Shown here: positions 15,313 to 22,544 of the stretch, piece after piece
Numbering within the stretch: the stretch's first letter is position 1
Layout of the letters: the number at the start of each line of letters is the position of its first letter
Origin: AG1 sp035559775
GTDB taxonomy: Archaea; Thermoproteota; Thermoprotei_A; Sulfolobales; AG1
Direction of reading: 5' to 3'
NCBI GenBank assembly: GCA_035559775.1
Contig: DATMAU010000053.1
Span: 1-28,183, forward strand
Length of the DNA: 28,183 nucleotides
Translations under genes and position numbers: made by a program
Notes under the pieces: generated by a model
Databases searched by the model: none
Told to the model about the DNA's origin: nothing
What the model saw: only the letters and a program-made list of their open reading frames with translations

Positions 15313-15799
15313 TCTCCCCACCAATAATTATGAGAAGGAGTTTTTCAGGCTTCGATTCTGGTTTCTGTGCAGCGTAGGCAACCACTCCTGGAAAAAGGGA
15401 TCTGACTGTTCTAACCTCTCCCTTCCCAGTAACTATATATGCTATTCTATCACCCTTAGCCACGTTCTCTCCCTCAGAAACGATCCCATAGACCCTATAC
15501 CCCTCGATCTCTATGCTGTGTGCGATAGCCCCTTCTCTAACTAATAGGCATTGGTCAGAGCCTTCCCACATGATAATAAAACCACATTTTATAACACCAC
15601 TACCCATTATTAACTGTTCCGCCTCCTCGTAAGGAACCTCGATATAACAGTCACTACAATTACTACCACATTCAGCTGTTACTACAGGGTTTTCGCCAGG
15701 ATCTGTTACACAATACCTCTTTCCAGGCCTACCGGGATCTTCTACGCACTTCAAAGATACAGCTATATAGGGGAATCCTTTTCTCAACTCTCTCTCCAT
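15278..15799 (-). CDS. DUF2118-like protein with lipoyl/biotinyl-like C-terminal domain
   Basis: A 173-residue soluble protein. The N-terminal half is Cys-rich (Cys18, 30, 44, 48, 51, 72, 84; AECGSNCSDCYIEV spans 42-55) and could bind a metal. The C-terminal half, about 100-160, reads like a hammerhead fold of the biotinyl/lipoyl type: VSEGENVAKGDRIAYIVTGKGEVRTVRSLFPGVVAYA. The usual modified lysine context (MKM or DK) is replaced by GKGE. This layout agrees with the archaeal family DUF2118, of unknown function. ATG 15799 overlaps the GGPP synthase end by 16 bases, and the C-terminus overlaps gltX by 35. Confidence 0.65.
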   Translation of the reverse strand: MERELRKGFPYIAVSLKCVEDPGRPGKRYCVTDPGENPVVTAECGSNCSDCYIEVPYEEAEQLIMGSGVIKCGFIIMWEGSDQCLLVREGAIAHSIEIEGYRVYGIVSEGENVAKGDRIAYIVTGKGEVRTVRSLFPGVVAYAAQKPESKPEKLLLIIIGGENVRRTRILGTR

Positions 15800-16797
15800 G
15801 CAAGCCTAAATATTATACCCCTTATCCAGTCAATAACCTTTTTATCGATACCCTTGATCCTTTCTAGGCTTTCTAGCGATATGTTTACATGTCTTTTTAT
15901 TAAATCCTCTGCGTATTTAATACTCCCAGCCTCGATCATTAGTTCTCTAGCCCTCTCTAGATCTTTTATCGATGCTTCTCTATTGCCTAGGACTCCTGTG
16001 AGGAATCTTCTCTTCTCTTCTGGGAGGCTTCTTAACGCGTGGATCACCATTATGGTTCTCTTCCCCTCCCTTATATCGCTGAGGATCGGTTTTCCTGTAA
16101 CACTGGGATCTCCTATCAAGCCTATCAGATCATCTCTTATCTGGAAAGCTATACCGGCGTTCTTGAAGCACCTTTCTATGTTCTCTAGATCCTCTCTATC
16201 AGCATCCCCAAGGATAGCCCCTATCATGGCTGATGCTACAAACAATGCTGAGGTCTTCTTATAGATCATCTCTAGGTATTGCTCGTCGGAGGCTTCGAGA
16301 GCTTTTGATAGCATCATATCGAGCGCCTGTCCCTCAGCAACTGTTATTGAGGCCCAGTTAAGGATCCTAGCGATCCTTAGAACGTTCTCAAGCCTTACCC
16401 CAACATCCGCAAGGCTTAGAATAGCTTCGTATGATTTGGCGAAAAGGAGATCTCCAGCCAGTATCGCCATCTCTTCTCCATAGACTCTATGCGTCGTTGG
16501 GATACCCCTTCTAAACTCATCCCTATCCATTATATCATCGTGCACCAATGTGAAGTTATGGAGAATCTCTATCGATGCTCCCGCTATAGAGGAGATCGAG
16601 GGATCCACACCATAACCCTTAGCAACAAGCCCTAGGACGAGGGGTCTAAGTCTCTTTCCACCAGCTGTTATTAGATGTGATGATGCTCTATATAGCGTTT
16701 CAGGCTCTCCTCTCAATAGATCATGTATCCTCTTATTAACAAGCGCTATATATTGCTCAACAAACACCCTGAGCTCGTGATCTTCGACGAGGCTCAA
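15784..16797 (-). CDS. Geranylgeranyl (polyprenyl) diphosphate synthase
   Basis: Trans-isoprenyl diphosphate synthase, 337 residues, making the C20 precursor of archaeal ether lipids from IPP and allylic diphosphates. GGKRLRP at 46-52 binds IPP; the first aspartate-rich motif is DDIMD at 87-91; the second is QIRDDLIGLIGD at 219-230. Phe82 at position -5 before the first motif resembles the residue that sets the product at C20 in Sulfolobus GGPP synthase, so C20 is likely but not proven. The start is TTG 16797. It heads an operon with the DUF2118-like gene and gltX. Confidence 0.92.
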   Translation of the reverse strand: MSLVEDHELRVFVEQYIALVNKRIHDLLRGEPETLYRASSHLITAGGKRLRPLVLGLVAKGYGVDPSISSIAGASIEILHNFTLVHDDIMDRDEFRRGIPTTHRVYGEEMAILAGDLLFAKSYEAILSLADVGVRLENVLRIARILNWASITVAEGQALDMMLSKALEASDEQYLEMIYKKTSALFVASAMIGAILGDADREDLENIERCFKNAGIAFQIRDDLIGLIGDPSVTGKPILSDIREGKRTIMVIHALRSLPEEKRRFLTGVLGNREASIKDLERARELMIEAGSIKYAEDLIKRHVNISLESLERIKGIDKKVIDWIRGIIFRLAWRES

Positions 16798-16896
16798 ACC
16801 TGTTTACCCTGATATGTATAGTAAAAACCCCATTATATTGTTACCAAAGATCCTAGATAAACCGTGAAGGGTTTTTCCTGACGCGAAAGAGGGTTT

Positions 16897-17856
16897 CTAT
16901 GGTTTTATAGATACTTTGAAGTATCTAGGATTAAGCGCCTCTTCAAAAGCTTCTCTCGCATCATCTATATCGTAGACCTTGTCAAGCTTTGTTTCCACAA
17001 CATCGTTCTCGAGGAGCTTGATAGCTTTTTTAAACTCCCTGAAGGTTCCACACCTAGACCCTATTATTGTGAGCTCTTTGACCACGGCGAGGGTTGTGTC
17101 AACACTTGCTAGAGCTCCTGTAGTTGATTTTGTATGGATCACTCCTGTAGGTTTTGCTAGCTCTATTGCTATATTTATAGCCCTGTGATCGCCTGCTGCT
17201 TCGAATACGATATCGTAAGAAGATCTGGGGGCATCGTCTAAATAGATCACGTTATCGGCTATTCCAGCAAACTCGCCAGCCTTGGTGCTACCCTCCCTAG
17301 CTATAACATCTACTCTAGCTCCATATAGTTTTTTCAATACCTGCACGGTAAGCCAGGCGATATTCCCGGTTCCTATTACGGCAATCTCATCGGTAGGTTT
17401 TGGGGGTCTTAGGGATAGGGATCTGAGAACAGCTGCTAGGGGTTCGACAAAGATCCCCTTCTCGGGAGACCCTTTGAATTGGTGTAGAACCTCTAAAGGT
17501 GCTATGAAGTATTCTGCCATCCCTCCATCGAAATCGATTCCAAGTGTCTTCTTATAAGGGCAGTGTGTGTATAGACCGGATCTACAGTAGCTACAAGACC
17601 AGCATGGGAAGTTAATCTCGGAAACAACCCTCACTCCGGTAAGCTCTTCGGGACCGGAGATTACTCTCCCAACAACCTCATGCCCCGGTATTAGTGGTGT
17701 TTTGAATAATCTATAGGATCCTGTGTAGAAAGCCTTATCAGTACCACATATACCTGAAAGCTCGCTCTTGACCAAGGCCCAGCCGCTGGGGGGTGTTGGT
17801 ACTGGGATATCTATAATATCTATCCTCCTGTCACCATATAGTGCTACTGCTTTCAA
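16897..17856 (-). CDS. Zinc-dependent MDR dehydrogenase (alcohol or sugar/polyol type)
   Basis: Medium-chain dehydrogenase/reductase, 319 residues. Catalytic zinc ligands are likely Cys37 (GICGTD), His59-Glu60 (PGHEVVG) and Glu138 (FVEPLA); a structural zinc site is formed by Cys85, 88, 91 and 99 (FPCWSCSYCRSGLYTHC). The nucleotide-binding loop is GTGNIA at 162-167. It is shorter than the usual 340-360 residues, mostly by trimmed loops. Substrate cannot be decided; ICGTD and the VEPLA segment are shared with glucose and threonine dehydrogenase relatives. The start is TTG 17856 with GGTG upstream; a TATA box (GGATATAAG on the minus strand, about 17891-17899) precedes it. It is separate from the DtxR operon, which ends 93 bp upstream. 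Confidence 0.88.
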   Translation of the reverse strand: MKAVALYGDRRIDIIDIPVPTPPSGWALVKSELSGICGTDKAFYTGSYRLFKTPLIPGHEVVGRVISGPEELTGVRVVSEINFPCWSCSYCRSGLYTHCPYKKTLGIDFDGGMAEYFIAPLEVLHQFKGSPEKGIFVEPLAAVLRSLSLRPPKPTDEIAVIGTGNIAWLTVQVLKKLYGARVDVIAREGSTKAGEFAGIADNVIYLDDAPRSSYDIVFEAAGDHRAINIAIELAKPTGVIHTKSTTGALASVDTTLAVVKELTIIGSRCGTFREFKKAIKLLENDVVETKLDKVYDIDDAREAFEEALNPRYFKVSIKP

Positions 17857-17938
17857 AACAACACCATCTATTACTACTCTACCTAGGCTGGCTTATATCC
17901 CGTTAAGCCGATCTACGGGTATGTATGGGGTTTGCTAT

Positions 17939-17952
17939 TTAGGCACACCTAA
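17939..17952. promoter_or_regulatory. Weak DtxR-like palindrome upstream of the MDR gene
   Basis: TTAGG-CACA-CCTAA, overlapping the stop of the DtxR-family gene. The half-sites match those of the strong sites at 21078-21119, but the spacer is 4 rather than 5, so binding is uncertain. Confidence 0.3.
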
Positions 17953-18452
17953 GGGCCTATCTTTCTTGGTATCTTTATACAGGGCTTGGCGTTCTCAAGT
18001 TCGGTATGATCTGTGATACTCTCCCCTATATCTATATGGGGTATTATATATCCGTGGGGGCATTTTCTGGGGTGCCCTAACATGCTGCAGATCTTCTCCA
18101 CGTTTCCCTCTCCAATCTCTAGATCTATTTGAGAAGCTATCGAACATGCAGCGTCTATCTCGATCTTAAAGATCCTCACCAGCATTTCTTCCAAAACCCC
18201 ATGGATCCAGATCCTCTTCATAAGGATCCTCTTCCCAGCAGGGGTCAGTCTATATAATCCTCTGCCTGCTTTAGCAACAAGACCCTGGTTTATCAGCTCT
18301 GTTAGATATTCATGGGCTGAGGGGGCGCTAACACCCAGGATCTCTGATATATCGACAAGCCTGGCTGGTTTTTCTCCGAGAGATGCCATATATATGGCTA
18401 AGAGGTAGTCGAAGGCTCTTCTCGAAACCCTATTATCAGCCCTTCCTTCCAT
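17949..18452 (-). CDS. DtxR/MntR-family metal-dependent repressor
   Basis: A 167-residue regulator. The winged helix-turn-helix occupies about 10-75 (VDISEILGVSAPSAHEYLTELINQGLV, then a wing ending LTPAGKRIL), followed by the dimerisation and metal-binding helices and the family signature LGHPRKCPHG at 125-134. There is no SH3-like third domain. By hand alignment to DtxR, His84, Glu88 and Cys103 correspond to His79, Glu83 and Cys102, but the following Glu/His pair is Ala/Ser, and about four residues are missing before Cys103. ATG 18452 is preceded by GGTGAGG and lies 6 bases after the permease stop, so the repressor is the last gene of the transporter operon. Its probable operators are the palindromes at 21078-21119, giving autoregulation. 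Confidence 0.93.
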   Translation of the reverse strand: MEGRADNRVSRRAFDYLLAIYMASLGEKPARLVDISEILGVSAPSAHEYLTELINQGLVAKAGRGLYRLTPAGKRILMKRIWIHGVLEEMLVRIFKIEIDAACSIASQIDLEIGEGNVEKICSMLGHPRKCPHGYIIPHIDIGESITDHTELENAKPCIKIPRKIGP

Positions 18453-18458
18453 ACTGCC

Positions 18459-19253
18459 TCACCTTCTAACGAGCAGTAAGAGGTAAAAGCCGATTGATAT
18501 GATTCCCAATAATGCTCCATAGGGTATCCCTACCTGGTATGATATCACTATAGAGGTTACTGATGATAGGAATAGGAATATTATAGCTATATAGCTGCTT
18601 CTCTGTTCAACTCTGCTTGCTATAATCCCAGGCATCATGAGAGCAATATGGGCTGGGATCGCTCCTATAAGCTTCGTTATATATATTGCTGAGAATGCTA
18701 TAAGCATGTATAGGATCCATCTATATATCCTAGCACCCCCCCTCAGGATCTCGAACGTCTCTGGATCGAAGGCGATGTATATGAACACCCTCCATAGAAA
18801 GAATAGCACGAGCATGAGGAGAACGCCTGCTAGAAGATATACCATAATACTGCTTAATGGTATGAGAAACGGGTTTCCGAACAATACTGTGTAGACATAA
18901 GAGACTCCCCCGGGTGTTAACGAGGCTATATAGTATGAGAACAGAGACGCTATCATCGACGCTACTGCTACTGTGAAGCCCATGGATGTGTCCTGGCTAA
19001 ATCCTCTCTCTAGCATGAAAACCGCTATGAGGATAAATAGAGCCATAGTTATTATTGAAACAAGCTCGCTTGGTATCATTCTATAATACCATGCCACGAG
19101 ACCCCCCACAAGGCTTGCCGCTATGATCATGTGGAGTGATTCTATCGCGAGAAACTGTGTCTTTGTATAGTTTATAAGCACACCTATCAATCCTGCTACT
19201 ATTGATGCTAGTGATGCTGATAGCAAGCCCGAGATCAGAAGGGGGTCAACCAT
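18459..19253 (-). CDS. ABC-3 family metal ABC transporter permease (ZnuB/MntB-like)
   Basis: Polytopic inner-membrane component, 264 residues, with about eight hydrophobic segments. The family features are SIVAGLIGVLINYTKTQFLAIESLHMIIAASLVGG near the N-terminus and FDPETFEILRGGARIYRW, the cytoplasmic coupling loop, at about 165-182, then LIGAIPAHIALMMPGIIA. It forms the channel for a divalent metal (Mn, Zn or Fe). The frame opens at GTG 19262, but ATG 19253 overlaps the ATPase stop by 8 bases and has GGTGA six bases upstream, so I use that. Confidence 0.92.
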   Translation of the reverse strand: MVDPLLISGLLSASLASIVAGLIGVLINYTKTQFLAIESLHMIIAASLVGGLVAWYYRMIPSELVSIITMALFILIAVFMLERGFSQDTSMGFTVAVASMIASLFSYYIASLTPGGVSYVYTVLFGNPFLIPLSSIMVYLLAGVLLMLVLFFLWRVFIYIAFDPETFEILRGGARIYRWILYMLIAFSAIYITKLIGAIPAHIALMMPGIIASRVEQRSSYIAIIFLFLSSVTSIVISYQVGIPYGALLGIISIGFYLLLLVRR

Positions 19254-19983
19254 GCTCTTCACCCATTACTATAAAGCCTTCTCTCAACAATACAGACCCG
19301 TAGGCTTCTGCTAGATACTCGGGCTTGGCGATCTCTGAGAACCTGCCATGAGCTACTATACGTCTATTTAGAAGTATTAGGTATGGGTCGTATAGAGCGC
19401 AGACCGAGAGGTCATGTCCCACTATAAGAAAGCTCACCTCCTTCTCCTCATGGATCTTATGGAGGGTTGAGAAGATCTCGCCCCTCCCCTTCGAATCTAT
19501 ATGCGACAAAGGCTCATCAAGCAATACTAGCTTGGCATCCTTCACAAGAGCCCTTGCTAGGAGAACTCTCTGTCTAAGCCCGCCTGAGAGTCTTGAGAAG
19601 ATCTCGTTCTCATACTTCTCAGCACCAACGATCTTGAGGGCTTCTCTAACTAGGCTATCATCATCCTCGCCCATAATCCTGAGGGGCATTGCAACAACAT
19701 CCCTAACCCTGAGAGGCATGTCGAGGTTTATAGCAGAGGACTGGGGCATATAGCTCACAATCCTTCTTATGCTTTTCTTATCAACCTCAGGGTCTATTCC
19801 AAAGACACTTACACTACCGCTCTTTCTCTTAACAATGCCTAGAAGAACTTTCAACATCGTCGATTTGCCAGCCCCATTAGGTCCTGCGACAACGGCAAAG
19901 AACGGATGTTCTAGGGATATTGTTACATCCTCTATAACGATTCTATCCCCGTAACCTGCACTTACACGATCCATAATGATCAT
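19246..19983 (-). CDS. Metal ABC transporter ATP-binding protein (ZnuC/MntA-like)
   Basis: A 245-residue nucleotide-binding subunit. Walker A is GPNGAGKST at about 37-45; the Q-loop lies at SYMPQSSAI; the signature is RLSGGLRQRVLLARAL; Walker B is LVLLDEPLSHID; the switch His is in LIVGHDLS. It energises the permease encoded next. The start ATG 19983 overlaps the binding-protein stop as ATGA, and GGAGGTC lies 9 bases upstream. A Met-rich beginning (MIIMDRVSAGYGDR) is normal. Confidence 0.96.
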   Translation of the reverse strand: MIIMDRVSAGYGDRIVIEDVTISLEHPFFAVVAGPNGAGKSTMLKVLLGIVKRKSGSVSVFGIDPEVDKKSIRRIVSYMPQSSAINLDMPLRVRDVVAMPLRIMGEDDDSLVREALKIVGAEKYENEIFSRLSGGLRQRVLLARALVKDAKLVLLDEPLSHIDSKGRGEIFSTLHKIHEEKEVSFLIVGHDLSVCALYDPYLILLNRRIVAHGRFSEIAKPEYLAEAYGSVLLREGFIVMGEEHG

Positions 19984-21062
19984 GAAGATCGACCTCCATA
20001 TCTTTTTCCAAGCAGGAAGCCGAGAGTAAAGCCCATAATAAGACCTAAAACAGCAGAGCCGGTCAGCGATAGATAGAGCTGTTGATCCCCAGTAACACTG
20101 CTAGCTGCAGACGTGTTTGTGCCAGTGATAGGCGTGTTGATCTTCGCACACTCTATAAGCCTGCTTGATATAGATAGTGGAAAGATCGGTAGGTCAAGCG
20201 GGTCTAGAGGCAAAGCCTCGATAGGTATAACACTGATTCCAAAGGGGCTTAGGGATTCGCTCAGCTTATTGATATCTGTGTGCTCGAGATCACTAGCAAC
20301 TAGAAGGCATCCAGGAGACCGAGACCGGAGTGCTTGTAGCGATGGTGGGGAGGGCTCTGTTTCAGGATCTGGGGTAAGGACTATGGAGACATTGACGCCA
20401 AGAGATCTCATGAGATAATAGAGTACAGGGCTGTAGAGCGCTACGCTATCAATCCCAAGGTTTTTCATGATCCTCTGAGCCTCGGCGAAGGATTTGAGCA
20501 ACGCTCTTTTCACTTCCTCGCTTTTCGCAGAGATGTATTCAGATATTTTGAGACCCTTATCACTAGCTGCTTTGGTTAGAATGCTGCTCACGATATCTAT
20601 GGTCGTTACAAGAGCTTCTTTATCGAAGAAGACCTCATGAAGATTCTCTACATCCGTGCCAGGGATCTTCTCAGGCTTCCACCCAGCTTTTAACAGTTCA
20701 TCGATAAGCACGACTGATTTATCCCTATATAGCTCGTAGATCCTGTCTGAAATAGGCAGGTGATGTAGCGTATCGATAATTATAATGTCAGAGGAGCCGA
20801 TTCTCCTGATAACATCTGTAGGCGGCTCATACTCGTGCGGGTCTATGCCAGTTGGGATTGCGTTTATTACATCAACATAAACACCCCCTATAAGCTTTAC
20901 CAATGATGCTAGGAATGGGTGGGTTGTTGTTACTATGATCCTTTCGCCCTGGTCGCTCTGAGCATAGGTCTTATATACAATATATCCTGGAGCCAGCAAT
21001 GCAAAAAGAATCAACAGTAAACCTGCGAGAGACACGCCCCTTATCCAGACGTTTTTCCCCAC
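19980..21062 (-). CDS. TroA/ZnuA-type metal-binding protein, membrane-anchored at both ends
   Basis: Cluster A-I solute-binding protein of 360 residues. A signal/anchor helix lies at about 10-30, the binding domain at about 40-310, then a Ser/Thr-rich linker and a C-terminal transmembrane helix (332-352) with a basic tail, the usual archaeal way of holding a binding protein at the cell surface. TTTHPFLASLVKLIGG and IPTGIDPHEYEPPTDVIRRI (His76) are clear family motifs; His142 and Asp287 may be further ligands. The third conserved His is replaced at about residue 211 by Ser in YSPVLYYLMRSLGV, so the metal site is not canonical. GTG 21062 start. First gene of the operon; its promoter carries DtxR-type operators. 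Confidence 0.9.
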   Translation of the reverse strand: MGKNVWIRGVSLAGLLLILFALLAPGYIVYKTYAQSDQGERIIVTTTHPFLASLVKLIGGVYVDVINAIPTGIDPHEYEPPTDVIRRIGSSDIIIIDTLHHLPISDRIYELYRDKSVVLIDELLKAGWKPEKIPGTDVENLHEVFFDKEALVTTIDIVSSILTKAASDKGLKISEYISAKSEEVKRALLKSFAEAQRIMKNLGIDSVALYSPVLYYLMRSLGVNVSIVLTPDPETEPSPPSLQALRSRSPGCLLVASDLEHTDINKLSESLSPFGISVIPIEALPLDPLDLPIFPLSISSRLIECAKINTPITGTNTSAASSVTGDQQLYLSLTGSAVLGLIMGFTLGFLLGKRYGGRSS

Positions 21063-21077
21063 ATCATCACCGAATAT

Positions 21078-21094
21078 TTTAGGCTAAGCCTAAA
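21078..21094. promoter_or_regulatory. DtxR-type operator, left palindrome
   Basis: TTTAGGCTAAGCCTAAA, a perfect 17-bp palindrome around A21086. The TTAGG-5-CCTAA arrangement matches DtxR/IdeR/MntR-type boxes. It lies 16 bp upstream of the minus-strand binding-protein gene and partly covers the region between its start and its TATA-like TTAAATTTAG (21091-21100). Confidence 0.85.
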
Positions 21095-21100
21095 TTTAAG

Positions 21101-21119
21101 TTTTAGGCTAAGCCTAAAA
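21101..21119. promoter_or_regulatory. DtxR-type operator, right palindrome
   Basis: TTTTAGGCTAAGCCTAAAA, a perfect 19-bp palindrome around A21110, 24 bp centre to centre from the left one. It abuts the plus-strand TATA box at 21122-21130, so occupancy should block both divergent promoters. Confidence 0.88.
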
Positions 21120-21121
21120 TT

Positions 21122-21130
21122 GCTTATAAA
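21122..21130 (+). promoter_or_regulatory. TATA box of the FecB-like operon
   Basis: GCTTATAAA, directly beside the right palindrome; it predicts transcription near 21153 and a leader of about 9 bases before ATG 21162. Confidence 0.65.
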
Positions 21131-21161
21131 CCCTCTGTCAATATATGGATGGTGTATCCAT

Positions 21162-22535
21162 ATGGTGAATTCCATCAAGATCTTAGGGATCGGCGTGGTG
21201 GCAGCTATAGCGTTATCGATAGTATCCATGGTATACGTGATCTGGGCGATAAACGAGGTCAGAGGAGATATAGGCAGGGTGAACGCCAATATAAATAATA
21301 ATATAAATAATCTATCTGAGAGACTCTCACAGCTCTCAAGGGTTGTTGAGGGTTCTGCGACTTCTATAGGGATCCTTAATAGGACAATAGGATCTATAGA
21401 GGAGAAGGTGGCAGGGATCAATAGCTCTGTAGCCTCTTTAAGCGAGTTTCTAAGGATCTCGACCGAGCCTAAGATCACTGTTAAGTATGCGAAGCTCTTT
21501 CAAGTGACATACGATGGCCCTGTAAAAGTGGTGAAAGACGCTGAGGGGCAAGTAATTCTCCTTATACCAAGATCCCTATCGCCCCAGAGGAGCCTTGTTG
21601 AATATTATACGAGCAAATACTCGTCCCAGCTAGTTATATACACACCAGTCGAGAGGGTGGTGCTAATGTCAGCAACTCAGGTTGCCATGCTCCTCAGGCT
21701 TGAGCAGGAGTGCAGGGTTAGCATAATAAACACATCTCTCCTAGGCATCATGTGGGGTAGACAGTATACATGGTATGTTCCAAGGATCGCTGATATGCTC
21801 GAGAAAGGAGTTCTGAAAGACTTTGGAGGCGCTGATAATCCCAATGTAGAGGCTATAGTTGCTTCGAAACCAGACCTTGTGGTTATATATACATATGCAG
21901 GCTCGCCTGTGTTTAGATCTTTAAAGAATGCTGGGCTGCCTGTTGTTGTTGATAACGAGTACTTAGAACAAACACTTCTAGGGAGGTTCGAGTGGATAAA
22001 GTTCCTAGCTCTTTTCTATAACCTAGATAACTGTGCAGAATCGCTCTTCAACAGTGTTGAGAGCCTCATATCAAGCCTCAGATCCTCGATAGCCAATCAA
22101 TTCCCCGCAGAGGGTCAAAGACCAATAATAGCTTGGTTCAGCGTGTTTGGAGGCACTATATATGCTGCATCTCCAACAAGCTATGTTGTTGATGCTATAA
22201 CAATGGCTGGAGGTAGATATGCGTTTAGCGACATACCATTTGGACGTGTATCTAGAGAGGTGGTGATAGCGAGGTCAAGCTCTATAGATATTCTTATATA
22301 CTCATCAAGCATAGACTATGGTCCAAAAAGCCTCTCGGAACTGTTAGGAGCAGTACCCTTTGTGGGCGATATGAAGGCTGTTAAAGAGGGGAGGGTATAT
22401 GTATTCGCTCCAACATATTGGCAGCTTGGTACTGCTTATCCTGAGGATATTGTGAGAGATCTTGTCAAGATCTTCTATCCAGATCTTCAGGATCTGAGGG
22501 ACTGGAAGCTAGTCTATTTCGTTAAACTTAGCTAG
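21162..22535 (+). CDS. FecB/BtuF-type substrate-binding protein with coiled-coil membrane anchor
   Basis: Periplasmic-type binding protein for an iron complex, haem or cobalamin, 457 residues. A transmembrane anchor at about 6-28 is followed by an Asn/Ser-rich heptad region (about 30-100, NANINNNINNLSERLSQLSRVV) that looks like a coiled-coil stalk. The binding domain follows: KPDLVVIYTYAGSPVFRSLKNAGLPVVV, SVFGGTIYAASPTSYVVDAITMAGGRYAF, REVVIARSSSIDILIYSSS and the ending AVKEGRVYVFAPTYW, all typical cluster A-II features. The frame opens at TTG 21120, but ATG 21162 is the first codon after the predicted transcript start. First gene of an operon facing away from the Mn/Zn-type transporter and sharing its operators. 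Confidence 0.9.
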   Translation: MVNSIKILGIGVVAAIALSIVSMVYVIWAINEVRGDIGRVNANINNNINNLSERLSQLSRVVEGSATSIGILNRTIGSIEEKVAGINSSVASLSEFLRISTEPKITVKYAKLFQVTYDGPVKVVKDAEGQVILLIPRSLSPQRSLVEYYTSKYSSQLVIYTPVERVVLMSATQVAMLLRLEQECRVSIINTSLLGIMWGRQYTWYVPRIADMLEKGVLKDFGGADNPNVEAIVASKPDLVVIYTYAGSPVFRSLKNAGLPVVVDNEYLEQTLLGRFEWIKFLALFYNLDNCAESLFNSVESLISSLRSSIANQFPAEGQRPIIAWFSVFGGTIYAASPTSYVVDAITMAGGRYAFSDIPFGRVSREVVIARSSSIDILIYSSSIDYGPKSLSELLGAVPFVGDMKAVKEGRVYVFAPTYWQLGTAYPEDIVRDLVKIFYPDLQDLRDWKLVYFVKLS

Positions 22536-22544
22536 GGATATGGG

